Shown: positions 41,269 through 49,689 of the stretch, piece by piece
Layout: every line of letters starts with the position of its first letter
Position numbering within the stretch: position 1 is the first letter of the stretch
Origin: Haloferax namakaokahaiae
GTDB taxonomy: Archaea; Halobacteriota; Halobacteria; Halobacteriales; Haloferacaceae
DNA: 64,000 nucleotides
Direction of reading: 5' to 3'
NCBI RefSeq assembly: GCF_042663225.1
Contig: NZ_JBHTAA010000005.1
Coordinates: forward strand, 1,674,001-1,738,000
The notes under the pieces: model-generated
What the model saw: the letters and a program-made list of their open reading frames with translations, nothing else
Told to the model about the DNA's origin: nothing
Databases searched by the model: none
Program-made: the position numbers and the translations under genes

Positions 41269-42306
41269 TTAGCCGAAGTAGGCTTGCGCGCCGGGGTGCA
41301 GTTCGATGGACATGCCATCCTGTGCAGTCTCCGCCGAGATGAAGTCGGTCTTGATGGTCAGTTCGCTCACGTTGTCGAAGATGGCCGCGGTGACCTCTTC
41401 GACCGTCTCGTCGGGCTGTTCGGCGTTGGTCGCAATCATCGCCTGCACCGAGACGGTCGGGACGGCCGATTCGAGACCGTACGTGCCGGCCGGAATCTCG
41501 TCGTCCGCGTAGAACGGTGCGGCACCCTTGACTGCTTCGCGCTGTTCGCCATCGACGGGGACGACGACGACGTCCTCGGTCGCGGCGAGTTCTTCGATTG
41601 CACCGACCGGCCATCCACCGACGACGAACGCGGCGTCGATGTCGCCGTTCTTCAGTTGGTCCGATGCCTGCGAGAAGCCAGTGTTCTGCTCGGAGTAGTC
41701 GCTGATGCCGAGGGCTTCGAGAATCTGGACGGCGTTGACCTGCGTTCCGGACCCGAGGTCGCCGGTGTTGATGGTCGCACCCGAGAGGTCATCGACCGAC
41801 GTGATGCCGGTATCCGAGAGCGTGATGATGTGAATCGTCTCGGGGTAGAGCGTTGCGACGCCACGGAGGTTCTCGACGGGCGCGCCTTGGAACGCCTCGA
41901 TACCTTCGCCGTTGCGTGCGAAGTAGGCGACGTCGTTCTGAATCAGTGCGAAGTCGGCGTCGCCGCGGGCGAGACTACCGACGTTCTCGACGGATGCACC
42001 CGTGGACTGAACCTGGAGCGTGTAGTCCGTGTTCGCTTCGACGACGGACTTGAACTCGTTGGAGAGCGGGAAGTACGTCCCACCCGTACCGCCTGCGTGC
42101 CACGAGAGACGGCTCGAACCGCCACCACCGTTTCCACCCTCGGTGGTGGTCTCTTCGCCGCCCGTGTCTCCTTCGGTGGTCGTCTCTTCTGCGGTCGTTC
42201 CTTCGCCACCGTCGCCACCGTTTCCTCCGGCACAACCTGCGAGACCTGCAACGCCGGCCACGCCTGTCGCTGCGATAAACTCTCGTCGGTTAAGTTTCCG
42301 AGTCAT
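41269..42306 (-). CDS. TAXI family TRAP transporter solute-binding lipoprotein
   Basis: 345 residues. The N-terminus has a Tat-type start (LNRREFIAATG) followed by a lipobox GLAGC with Cys25, then a Gly/Thr/Glu-rich tether (about 26-62), so the protein is exported folded and lipid-anchored outside the cell. The body is the TAXI domain: SWHAGGTGGTYFPLSNEFKSVV, VQSTGASVENVGSLARGDADFALIQNDVAYFA, INTGDLGSGTQ, AFVVGGWPVGAIEELA. Ligands of known TAXI proteins include glutamate and alpha-ketoacids; not decidable here. A TATA box lies about 26 bases before the start. Confidence 0.94.
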   Translation of the reverse strand: MTRKLNRREFIAATGVAGVAGLAGCAGGNGGDGGEGTTAEETTTEGDTGGEETTTEGGNGGGGSSRLSWHAGGTGGTYFPLSNEFKSVVEANTDYTLQVQSTGASVENVGSLARGDADFALIQNDVAYFARNGEGIEAFQGAPVENLRGVATLYPETIHIITLSDTGITSVDDLSGATINTGDLGSGTQVNAVQILEALGISDYSEQNTGFSQASDQLKNGDIDAAFVVGGWPVGAIEELAATEDVVVVPVDGEQREAVKGAAPFYADDEIPAGTYGLESAVPTVSVQAMIATNAEQPDETVEEVTAAIFDNVSELTIKTDFISAETAQDGMSIELHPGAQAYFG

Positions 42307-42677
42307 ACAGTATCATTGTTATTTATCTATATATGCTTGTTCATGTCAACGGCAAACCTGTGTGTATTTTCACATGATTATCAATAAATCATTATCACAA
42401 TGAATTCGTTAAATGCTATCTTTTGGCACTATCGTCTAATTCGGGTCGGCCTTGACATATGTGCACAACAATCGTGTAAATAATGTAGTTCTGATATCAT
42501 GATGGTATATAGTTCGACTCGAACGGGAGGAAATCGAATCGTGAGGTGGACGTGAGAGGTCTCAGTTGAGAGTGTGTGTCACAGTAGTACTCGGTGGGTA
42601 CGTTTCGGACCGCCGTTTGTGACACAGTAAGTCGTCGCTGTCATGCGGTTTTCGACTCGAAGAAAGGGGGTCGTCGT
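42307..42677. promoter_or_regulatory. Long AT-rich upstream region of the TAXI operon
   Basis: 371 bases without a gene. The minus-strand TATA (CATATATAGA, 42327-42336) is about 26 bases before the TAXI ATG. Further up are two ATTATCA direct repeats (42377-42383 and 42392-42398, 15 bases apart) and a second TATA-like GTATATAG at 42508-42515, usable from either strand. The size of the region suggests a regulated promoter. I see no RNA gene. Confidence 0.5.
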
Positions 42678-42878
42678 TCAGTCAACGATGATGTCGGCGT
42701 CCGACGATTCGTGGTTCGAGGAAGGCGACATCTGCTCTTGGTATTTCGTTATCCACTCGGCGAAGCACGTCGGACAGAACCGCTGGCTATCGACCGTCGA
42801 ACGGTCCACTTGGAGTCGAACGTCCCGGGCAAGTGCGTCTTCGACCGACTGGCCGCACCCGTCGCATGGGTCGCTCAT
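42678..42878 (-). CDS. Small zinc-ribbon protein
   Basis: 66 residues. Two knuckles CDGCG (5-9) and CPTC (35-38) form a probable zinc site; between them is an acidic/basic stretch, and the tail is acidic (NHESSDADIIVD). Short single-zinc proteins of this kind are frequent in haloarchaea and mostly uncharacterised. Starts at the ATG at 42878, 85 bases downstream of upp on the same strand. Confidence 0.75.
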   Translation of the reverse strand: MSDPCDGCGQSVEDALARDVRLQVDRSTVDSQRFCPTCFAEWITKYQEQMSPSSNHESSDADIIVD

Positions 42879-42963
42879 CTGCGGGTGCCTCCTGTCGCGC
42901 GAGTCTCGTCCATGCTTCGGAAGTCCGCGGGGGGCAACTTAGTCGTTACCCGCCGAGGGCGCG

Positions 42964-43647
42964 CTACGTCGTGCGGAAGGCGCGGTCGCCAGCGTCACCG
43001 AGACCGGGGACGATGTAGCCGTCGTCGTCGAGGTAGTCGTCGATAGAGACGGTCAGCAGGTCAACGTCGGGGAACTCTTCGGCGACGCGGAGCAGGCCGT
43101 CCGGTGCCGAGACGGCCGAGAGAACGAACAGTTTGGCCGGGTCTACCTCGGCGTTGCTCTCGAGGATGTGGTCGAGGACCGAGCACATCGTCGAACCCGT
43201 CGCAAGCATCGGGTCGGCCACGATGACCGTGTCTTCTTCGGTGATTTCGGGGAGTTTCACGTAGTCGATGGTGATGGGGAAGTTCCCGTCGTCGTCCATG
43301 CCCGCCTCTTCGTCGCGGCCGGCGGAGATGACGCCCTGTTTCGCGCGTGGGAACGCCTTCAGCAGGCCCTCGACGAACGGCGTCGCGGCGCGAAGCACGT
43401 TGATGATGACCACGTTGTCCAGTCCTTTCACGCGCTCGCCGGTCGTCTCGGCCAGCGGCGTCTGGATGCTGACGTACTCGGTCTCCATGGCCCCGTCGAT
43501 GATTTCGTAGCCACAGATGCGGCCGAGTTTGACCAGTCCTTTCCGGAACGCCACCTGCGTCGTCTCCACGTCGCGGAGGCGTGAGAGCGTGTCTTTCGCC
43601 AGCGCGTGCGTGAGCACGTACGCGTCGTCTCGGTCTTCAATCGGCAT
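42964..43647 (-). CDS. upp: Uracil phosphoribosyltransferase
   Basis: Pyrimidine salvage: uracil plus PRPP to UMP. 227 residues. Motifs: ALAKDTLSRLRDVETTQVAFRKGLVKLGRICGYEI at the N-terminus, NVLRAATPFVEGLL, SAGRDEEAGM and the PRPP loop VIVADPMLATGSTMCSVLDHIL; the uracil-binding end reads DVDLLTVSIDDYLDDDGYIVPGLGDAGDRAF. A TATA box on the minus strand (ACATAAAAC, 43672-43680) is about 29 bases before the ATG. Confidence 0.97.
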   Translation of the reverse strand: MPIEDRDDAYVLTHALAKDTLSRLRDVETTQVAFRKGLVKLGRICGYEIIDGAMETEYVSIQTPLAETTGERVKGLDNVVIINVLRAATPFVEGLLKAFPRAKQGVISAGRDEEAGMDDDGNFPITIDYVKLPEITEEDTVIVADPMLATGSTMCSVLDHILESNAEVDPAKLFVLSAVSAPDGLLRVAEEFPDVDLLTVSIDDYLDDDGYIVPGLGDAGDRAFRTT

Positions 43648-43760
43648 TACCGAATAAGCGGACTCCCGAAGGACATAAAACCGGCTATCGGCCGCCAGCG
43701 TCCGCCTGCTGTACGTTGACGAACGACTGACTTACGTGGTCACAGCCTACTTCGTCATGA

Positions 43761-43964
43761 CTACTTCGTCACGACGTACGTTATCGCCGTGAGCACGAGC
43801 GCGAGGGTGGCGACGTTGACGGCGGTGAACGCCCAGAGACTCGCGTAATCGAGCGCCCAGACGACCACCGTGGCGAAGATGGACGAGAGGATGAGGTTCA
43901 TCACTATCAGCACCCGCGGGTCGCCTTCGCCCCACTCGATGCCACCCTCTGACTCTTCGCTCAT
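43761..43964 (-). CDS. Small two-helix membrane protein coupled to a G3E GTPase
   Basis: 67 residues with an acidic N-terminus (MSEESEGGIEWGEGDPR) and two helices (VLIVMNLILSSIFATVVVWAL, LWAFTAVNVATLALVLTAITYVV). The ATG at 43964 overlaps the stop of the upstream G3E GTPase gene (ATGA), so they are translated together. The frame is open further upstream but that part lies inside the GTPase gene. Function unknown; coupling suggests a membrane partner of the GTPase. Confidence 0.65.
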   Translation of the reverse strand: MSEESEGGIEWGEGDPRVLIVMNLILSSIFATVVVWALDYASLWAFTAVNVATLALVLTAITYVVTK

Positions 43965-45244
43965 TCGCCCGCCTCCGGTTCGGCGAGCGCGACTTCCGCG
44001 CCGGGTTCGGTCGGGAACCGCTGGGCGACGTCGCCAGCGTCTCCGAGGACGTGCTCGTCCAGCGCCGCCACGAGCGCGTCTTCGTCGATGTCGCGGCCGA
44101 TGAACACCAACTCCGTGCGCTTGTCGCCGTAGTCGTCGTGCCACGTTATCTCGGGGTGGTTGCGACGATAGGTGTCCTGTTCGAACTCGGGCAGCGAGGC
44201 AATCCACGGGCCGCTGGCGGTGAGATACGCCGACGGGCCGGCCTGACTGTAGGTGTACTGTACGTCGTCCGCGCCGCCGACCCAGACGGTTCCTTTCGAG
44301 CGAATCACGGAACTCGGGAGGTCGCCGAGCACCGATTCGAGACCCTCAGGGTCGAGCGGTGCACGCCGCCGGTAGACGAACGACGTGATGCCGTAGGTCT
44401 CCTCGGCGTGCGAGACGACGGCGTGGTCGTGGCCGTGGCCGTCGTCACTGTGTCCGTGTTCGTGGTCGTGCGCTTCGCCGTTGTGCGCGTGACCGTGGCC
44501 GTGTTCTTCTTCTTCTTCTTCTTCTTCCGCCGCTTCGGTCTCCAGCGCCGCCCGCCAGCCGACCGGCGCGTCGGGGTCGTAGAGGTCCGCGAGCAACGTG
44601 TCGATATCGACCGCGCTGTGAGTCGTCTCGACGATGTCGGCCTCGGGTCGGAGCGCGCTCACCACGTCGCGGACGCCAGCGAGTTCTTCTTCGGAGACGA
44701 GGTCGCACTTGTTGAGCACCACGAGGTCTGCGCTCTCGACCTGTTCGACCAGCAGGTCCGAGAGCGGTCGAACCTCGCCGTCACTGTCTTCGGCGACGGT
44801 CTGGTCGGGGTCGCCGCCGGCGAACGTATCCGCGAAGAGGCGGGAATCGACCACGGTGACGAGACCGGCGATGTCGTACCGCGCGGCAGCACGCGAGGTG
44901 ACGAAGAGTCGGGCGACCGGGCCGGGTTCGGAGACGCCGGAGGCTTCCACCACGAGGTGGTCGAACGACCGCTCTTGGGCGAGGCGGACGACGGCCGTCT
45001 CCAGGTCGTCCTGTAGTTCACAGCAGATACACCCGTTCGATAGCTCCGTGACTCCCCCGCCGACCGCGAGTTCGGACTCTGCGGCGACCAACTCGGCATC
45101 GACGTTCACTTCGCCCATGTCGTTGACGAGGACGGCGATGTCCCTGCCGGCCGCGTTCGTCAACAAGTGGTTGAGCAGCGTCGTCTTCCCTGCGCCGAGG
45201 CTTCCGCCGAGGATAGTCACGGGGATGGTCTCCCGCGTCGTCAT
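43961..45244 (-). CDS. G3E-family GTPase (CobW/ZigA-type metal chaperone)
   Basis: 427 residues. P-loop GGSLGAGKTTLLNHLL (about 13-28), the G3E metal site Cys72-x-Cys74-Cys75 in GCICCELQDD, base motif LNKCDLVS, and the C-terminal CobW_C domain (SHAEETYGITSFVYRRRAPLDPEGLESVL). Between GTPase and C-domain lies a very unusual insert: eight glutamates then a histidine-rich tract of about 30 residues (HGHGHAHNGEAHDHEHGHS), probably a zinc or cobalt/nickel store. Such COG0523 proteins insert or distribute metal. The Glu tract is encoded by a (TTC)8 run at 44504-44527. Confidence 0.9.
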   Translation of the reverse strand: MTTRETIPVTILGGSLGAGKTTLLNHLLTNAAGRDIAVLVNDMGEVNVDAELVAAESELAVGGGVTELSNGCICCELQDDLETAVVRLAQERSFDHLVVEASGVSEPGPVARLFVTSRAAARYDIAGLVTVVDSRLFADTFAGGDPDQTVAEDSDGEVRPLSDLLVEQVESADLVVLNKCDLVSEEELAGVRDVVSALRPEADIVETTHSAVDIDTLLADLYDPDAPVGWRAALETEAAEEEEEEEEHGHGHAHNGEAHDHEHGHSDDGHGHDHAVVSHAEETYGITSFVYRRRAPLDPEGLESVLGDLPSSVIRSKGTVWVGGADDVQYTYSQAGPSAYLTASGPWIASLPEFEQDTYRRNHPEITWHDDYGDKRTELVFIGRDIDEDALVAALDEHVLGDAGDVAQRFPTEPGAEVALAEPEAGE

Positions 45245-45345
45245 AGCCGGGGCTTCCTCGCCCTCGTATAAGAACCCGTGGGTATCTTCGGTAGAAATTC
45301 GTGAGCGATACCCTTTTGCACGGGGGATGGTGACACTGTTAACTG

Positions 45346-45642
45346 ATGACCCTCGCCGCGCGAATCGAGTCGTTCCGACTGCTGGTCGAAGAGTGGGTTC
45401 GGGGCCTCTATCACGGGATGATCACCCACCCGGCCTACGAGAAAATCGAGAAGCAGGCCGAGGACTACGAAGACGCGTTCATGCTCGCGTGTTTCCCCGA
45501 CGCGTTCGGCATCCCGTCGCCCGTCTCCTACTACACGGCGGAACTCCTCCCCTACCTCGAAGACGAGTTCGAGGCGTGGGAGCGACGAATGTGGGACCGC
45601 GGGTCGCTGCTCGAACGAAAGGGACACCAGTACCACTTCTAA
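45346..45642 (+). CDS. Conserved small protein coupled to ArsA/Get3 ATPase, function unknown
   Basis: 98 residues, helical, rich in aromatic residues (FRLLVEEWVRGLYHGMITHPAYEKIEKQAEDYEDAFMLACF, YYTAELLPYLEDEFEAWERRMWDRGSLLE). One base separates its stop from the ATPase start, so the pair is likely translated together. No zinc or membrane motif. I do not recognise a characterised family; a substrate or targeting partner of the ATPase is possible. Confidence 0.75.
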   Translation: MTLAARIESFRLLVEEWVRGLYHGMITHPAYEKIEKQAEDYEDAFMLACFPDAFGIPSPVSYYTAELLPYLEDEFEAWERRMWDRGSLLERKGHQYHF

Positions 45643-45643
45643 C

Positions 45644-46609
45644 ATGCAAAAATTCGTCTTCTTCGGTGGCAAAGGCGGCGTCGGAAAGACCACGATGTCG
45701 AGCGCGTACGCGGTCAAGTGTTCACGGGCGGGCCTTCGGACGCTCCTCGTCTCGACCGACCCGGCACACAGCACCCGCGACGTGTTCGACCAGGAGTTCA
45801 CCGACCAGCCATCGCCCGTCGAAGGCGAACCGAACCTCGACGCGATGGAAATCGACCCCGAAACGGAGGTCCGCGAGCACCTGATGGAGACCAAGCGGGC
45901 GCTCTCGGACCAGGTGAGTCCGGCGATGGTGAACGAAATCGACCGCCAAATCGAGATGTCGCACCAGACGCCCGGCGCACACGAGTCGGCGCTCTTCGAC
46001 CGCTTCATCGAGGTCATGCGCGACTCCGAGGAGTACGACCGAGTCGTCTTCGACACCTCGCCGACCGGCGGCACGCTCCGTCTCCTCTCGCTCCCCGAGT
46101 ACCTCGACGGCTGGATTCAGCGACTCATCTACAAGCGAAAGCAGTCGGTAAAGCTGTTCGAACGCGCCGCTATCGGCAACAACGAACCGCGGCGAATGAT
46201 GGACGGCGACCCGATTATCGCCCGTCTCGAAGCCCGCCGCGACAACTTCTCCTTTGCGGCCGAGACGCTGAAAAACGACGCGGCGTTCTTCCTCGTCGTC
46301 AACCCCGACCAACTCTCGATTTGGGAGACGAAACGAGCGGTCGAGGAACTGGACTCCTACGACCTCAACGTCCGTGGCCTTGCAGTCAACAGGTTGACAC
46401 CAGAACCCGACCCCGACGAGGAGGGACGTGGGGCGCGGTTCTTGCGCGACCGAGTCACGACTGAGCAAGAGCGACTCGAAGAACTCCGCGAAGACCTCGA
46501 ACCGCCGCTGGTCGCGGCAATCGAGACACGGGTCGCCGAAGTGAAAGGCGACTTCCTCGGCGAGGTCGCAGACGAACTCGACATCGACGTGACTCCCGAC
46601 GACGACTGA
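45644..46609 (+). CDS. ArsA/Get3-family ATPase
   Basis: 321 residues. Deviant Walker A FFGGKGGVGKTTMSSAYAVK near the start, switch I region STDPAHSTRDVF, switch II VVFDTSPTGGTLRLLSLPE and the A-loop VVNPDQLSIWETKRAV. Single-domain form, as in archaeal Get3 homologues, which may target tail-anchored proteins; the arsenite-specific cysteines of ArsA are absent, so arsenite export is unlikely. The middle region EIDRQIEMSHQTPGAHESALFDRF would carry the client-binding helices. Confidence 0.9.
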   Translation: MQKFVFFGGKGGVGKTTMSSAYAVKCSRAGLRTLLVSTDPAHSTRDVFDQEFTDQPSPVEGEPNLDAMEIDPETEVREHLMETKRALSDQVSPAMVNEIDRQIEMSHQTPGAHESALFDRFIEVMRDSEEYDRVVFDTSPTGGTLRLLSLPEYLDGWIQRLIYKRKQSVKLFERAAIGNNEPRRMMDGDPIIARLEARRDNFSFAAETLKNDAAFFLVVNPDQLSIWETKRAVEELDSYDLNVRGLAVNRLTPEPDPDEEGRGARFLRDRVTTEQERLEELREDLEPPLVAAIETRVAEVKGDFLGEVADELDIDVTPDDD

Positions 46610-46729
46610 AGGCGCGACTCCGACCGAAGGGTAACGGTGCTGTTGTTTCCACATATTTGCCAGAACTCCCCCGGCGCACACCTCTCCTCGGTTACCTGTT
46701 ATTCGTCCGTGATAGATTCCCAACTATCG

Positions 46730-46751
46730 TTAACGTTAAGTTAGATATATC
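46730..46751 (+). promoter_or_regulatory. Promoter of cstA with palindromic element
   Basis: TTAACGTTAA (46730-46739) is a perfect 10-bp palindrome 4 bases upstream of the TATA box GATATATC (46744-46751), itself palindromic. Start of transcription about 25 bases after TATA falls near 46773, which favours the ATG at 46778 over 46763 as true start. Confidence 0.5.
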
Positions 46752-46777
46752 CGTGTCGGGCAATGGGGCAGAGTACC

Positions 46778-48595
46778 ATGGTACAAGTCATCTGGCTGGT
46801 TGCAGCGGTTGTTGCGTTGTTTACCGTTGGGTATTTCGGATATTCACGGTACCTCGCGCAGTTCGTCGAACTCGACGACAGTCGTGATACACCGGCACAC
46901 AAATACGAAGACGGTCAAGAGTACGTACCGGCGAAGAAGCCGGTGCTACTGGGGCATCACTATTCAAGTATTGCAGGCGGCGCACCAATCGTCGGCCCGA
47001 TTACGGCCGGCGTGGTGTGGGGCTGGCTCCCGGCGCTCGCGTGGATTGCTATCGGTAATCCGCTGCTCGGCAGCGTACACGACTTCGTGTCGCTCTCGAG
47101 CAGTCTGCGACACGACGGGAAGTCGATTGGTTACATCATCGGCGAGTACGTCGGCGAACGCGGCAAGAACATGCTGCTGTGGTTCGCGTTCCTGACGATT
47201 GTGCTCGTCGTCGCGGTGTTCGCCCTCGTGGTGGCCATCGTGTTCAACGCGTATCCCGAGGCGGCGACTGCGAGTTTGGTGTACATCGCTCTCGCAGTGT
47301 TCTTCGGCGTGTACCTGTACCAACTCAATCTGCCGTTCCTGCCGGGAACCGTCGCGTTCGTCGCGGCGATGTTCATCGGTGTCTTCGCGGGTATTCAGTA
47401 CCCAATTGCACTGTTCGAACCCGCGGCGCGCGCACCGGCATCGACACTCGTGCTGTTCGGTAGTGGCGGTTCGTGGCTCCCTGCTGCAGGCGCATTCGGC
47501 GCAAACGCAGCGGCGTGGGTTCCGATTATTCTCATCTACGGGGCGATTGCGAGCGCACTCCCGGTGTGGGTGCTTCTCCAACCGCGCGACTACCTCTCGT
47601 CGTTCCTGCTCTACACAGGCGTCGGTGGCGCGCTCGTGGCAATCGTCGTTGGGACGCTCTTCGGGACGTCGAGCCAACCGCTCGTGACCAACCTCGAACC
47701 CTTCTACGGGTTCATCGGTCGCTCCGGCGCACCGCTCTTCCCGCTCCTGTTCATCACTATCGCGTGTGGGACCATCAGCGGGTTCCACTCGCTCGTCTCT
47801 TCGGGGACCACCTCGAAGCAACTGAACAAGGAGAGTGACGCGCGGATGATTGGCTACGGTGGCATGCTCGGCGAAGGCCTGCTCGCCACCGTCGCACTCG
47901 CAACGGTCGCTATCATCGCCCCCGACGTGGGTGGCGGTATCGGCCTCGCACTCCCGACGTTCGCAACCGGTGGCGGCGTCATCCTGTCGAGTTTCGGCAT
48001 TCCGACGAGCTTCGGTGGGCCCTTTATGGCCCTCGTGCTCGTGAGCTTCCTGCTCACCTCGACCGACACGGCCGTGCGTCTCGGCCGCTACATGATGGAA
48101 GAAATCGTCGGCACGCCCGAGTCGTCGGTCGAAGAGCTCGCATCCGACCGCTACGGGAACGCACTGGTCCAGACCGTCCCCGCGTACCTGCTCATCACGA
48201 GTGGCTCGTGGCTCACGCTCTGGCAGCTGTTCGGCGGCGCGAACCAACTGCTCGCCGCGATGGCGCTCCTGACGGCGACCGTCTGGCTCGCTAACTGGGA
48301 CGACTCCAAGCAGCTTCTCAGCACCGGCGGCCCGATGGCGCTCATGACGACCATCACGTCCATCGGTCTGCTGTGGCTGGCGTTCCACGACAACATCTAC
48401 GCGAAGTTCCTGAACAGCGAGTGGATGGCAAGTGCGGACCTCTTCGCCATGCTCTCGGCAGTCGTGCAGATAATCATCGCACTCGTGCTCGTCTACCTTG
48501 CACTGTCGCTCGCCAAGATGGGCTACGACAACATCCAAGACGCACGAGAATCCGGCGGTGGCCGTGGCGGTCAGCCGACACCGAGCGACGACTAA
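46778..48595 (+). CDS. cstA: Carbon starvation protein CstA (pyruvate/peptide transporter family)
   Basis: 605-residue membrane protein with about 15-16 helices. CstA pattern: YSRYLAQFVELDDSRDTPAHKYEDGQEYVPAKKPVLLGHHYSSIAGGAPIVGPI at the N-terminus, then VHDFVSLSSSLRHDGKSIGYIIGEYVG, FHSLVSSGTTSKQLNKESDARMIGYGGMLGEGLLA and LLTSTDTAVRLGRYMMEE. Bacterial CstA and BtsT take up pyruvate, earlier proposed peptides. A terminator hairpin follows the stop. I chose the second Met because of the promoter distance; the first would start 15 bases earlier. Confidence 0.93.
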   Translation: MVQVIWLVAAVVALFTVGYFGYSRYLAQFVELDDSRDTPAHKYEDGQEYVPAKKPVLLGHHYSSIAGGAPIVGPITAGVVWGWLPALAWIAIGNPLLGSVHDFVSLSSSLRHDGKSIGYIIGEYVGERGKNMLLWFAFLTIVLVVAVFALVVAIVFNAYPEAATASLVYIALAVFFGVYLYQLNLPFLPGTVAFVAAMFIGVFAGIQYPIALFEPAARAPASTLVLFGSGGSWLPAAGAFGANAAAWVPIILIYGAIASALPVWVLLQPRDYLSSFLLYTGVGGALVAIVVGTLFGTSSQPLVTNLEPFYGFIGRSGAPLFPLLFITIACGTISGFHSLVSSGTTSKQLNKESDARMIGYGGMLGEGLLATVALATVAIIAPDVGGGIGLALPTFATGGGVILSSFGIPTSFGGPFMALVLVSFLLTSTDTAVRLGRYMMEEIVGTPESSVEELASDRYGNALVQTVPAYLLITSGSWLTLWQLFGGANQLLAAMALLTATVWLANWDDSKQLLSTGGPMALMTTITSIGLLWLAFHDNIYAKFLNSEWMASADLFAMLSAVVQIIIALVLVYLALSLAKMGYDNIQDARESGGGRGGQPTPSDD

Positions 48596-48601
48596 GAACT
48601 A

Positions 48602-48628
48602 GAATCGAACCCTTCGATTCGCTTTTTT
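48602..48628. terminator. Bidirectional-looking terminator between cstA and a convergent gene
   Basis: GAATCGAA and TTCGATTC form a perfect 8-bp stem with a 3-base loop 6 bases after the cstA stop, followed by a run of six T. The T-run overlaps the stop codon of the convergent gene. The arrangement resembles a bacterial intrinsic terminator. Confidence 0.65.
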
Positions 48629-49223
48629 ATTTGCGTAACCGGCCGAGGAGCCGCTGCACCAACCCGCCCGACGCAGTCGGCGACACGTCGGTCCAGAGGG
48701 TGAACGCGGCGACCGAATCGGCGCTCGGACTGGCGATGGCCGTCTCGGCCTCGGGCGCGACGACGGCGACGTTCATCTCGAAGTGGCCGTAGTAGCCGAA
48801 TTTGATGAGCGTCCGGTCCGAGAAGTCGCTCACGAACTCGTGGACGTCGTCGGGAATCTCGGGCGCGACGAGGACGAACGTGAAGTCCGTCCCGAAGTGT
48901 TCTTCGTCCGGTTCGACCCACTCCTCGGCGAGTCTGTGCCCGAGTTCGACGAGGCGTTCGAGTTCGGCCACCGTCGCGGTATCGACGTAGCGGGCGAAGA
49001 GGTACTCTTTCGCGTGGTGGTTGGCGTAGTTGATAGACTGGTGGACGAACTGTTTCCGCGTCTCCATGCGCATCGACCCGAAGAGGTCGAATCGCTCGCC
49101 GTGGACGCCGTAGTCCTGTTCGAGGTCGTAATTGTGCATGAGGCGGTCGGAGACGCGGTCCAGATATTCGTCGTCCCAGACCGGCGGGTCGAACTCTTCG
49201 TCGGGTCGGACCTCGTCGCTCAT
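48627..49223 (-). CDS. Conserved haloarchaeal protein, function unknown
   Basis: 198 residues, soluble. Sequence shows an acidic N-terminus, helical segments (RKQFVHQSINYANHHAKEYLFARYV, ATVAELERLVELGHRLAEEWVE) and a beta-rich half (FTFVLVAPEIPDDVHEFVSDF, FGYYGHFEMNVAVVAPE). No catalytic motif is evident. It overlaps the cupin gene upstream (ATGA), which suggests a functional link with it. I do not recognise the family. Confidence 0.8.
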   Translation of the reverse strand: MSDEVRPDEEFDPPVWDDEYLDRVSDRLMHNYDLEQDYGVHGERFDLFGSMRMETRKQFVHQSINYANHHAKEYLFARYVDTATVAELERLVELGHRLAEEWVEPDEEHFGTDFTFVLVAPEIPDDVHEFVSDFSDRTLIKFGYYGHFEMNVAVVAPEAETAIASPSADSVAAFTLWTDVSPTASGGLVQRLLGRLRK

Positions 49224-49600
49224 TCGTCGTCGGGGTCGTACGCCTCGGCGTCACCCGAGACGGCGGGCGCGCCGATAGCCAGCAGTTCGACCGCGTCGGC
49301 AGCGTCTTCGGGGTTGTGCGCGCGGTGCGGGCTTTCGGGGTCGGCGACGAACGTGCTTCCCTCCGGGACTTCGAACGTCTCTTCGGGCGTCTCGACGAAC
49401 AGCGTGCCCGAGAGGACGTAGAACGCCTCTTCCTGTTCGGTGTGGTAGTGGTACGCCAGCGGCGCTTGCTCGCCGGGCTCGGCACGGAAGTAGTTGAGCG
49501 CGAAGTTCTCTACCTCGCCTGCAGACCCGATACGGCGGAGTTCGCACGGTCGGTCTGCTACCTCATCGATGTCCTCGGTTGCAACAACTCGGTATCCCAT
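49220..49600 (-). CDS. Cupin-domain protein
   Basis: 126 residues, single cupin barrel: motif 1 is LAYHYHTEQEEAFYVLSGTLFVETPE (HxH(x)4E(x)6G) and motif 2 PEGSTFVADPESPHRAHNP. The metal-binding His and Glu of motif 1 are present. Start at 49600 preferred over 49627 because the minus-strand TATA-like CTTTATGA (49624-49631) lies about 28 bases before 49600. Role unknown; overlaps the next gene by four bases. Confidence 0.88.
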   Translation of the reverse strand: MGYRVVATEDIDEVADRPCELRRIGSAGEVENFALNYFRAEPGEQAPLAYHYHTEQEEAFYVLSGTLFVETPEETFEVPEGSTFVADPESPHRAHNPEDAADAVELLAIGAPAVSGDAEAYDPDDE

Positions 49601-49689
49601 GAGACGTGGCACCACGTTCGGACTCATAAAGCCGTCGTGAACCCGCCCAAAACCAAGGTTTATTCGTGATGATTCCGAATCAAACGTCT

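Noticed and set aside
26219..42465. Shared octamer TATGTGCA before coxG and before the TAXI operon
   Set aside because: Eight bases in two AT-rich promoters of a 64 kb window is weak evidence for a common regulator.
44504..44527. Microsatellite (TTC)8 as a possible phase-variation switch
   Set aside because: Its unit is three bases and it lies in frame, so slippage changes only the number of glutamates, not expression.
46964..48538. 524-residue open frame antisense to cstA
   Set aside because: Arg/Glu/His-rich shadow of a membrane protein gene, no recognisable fold.
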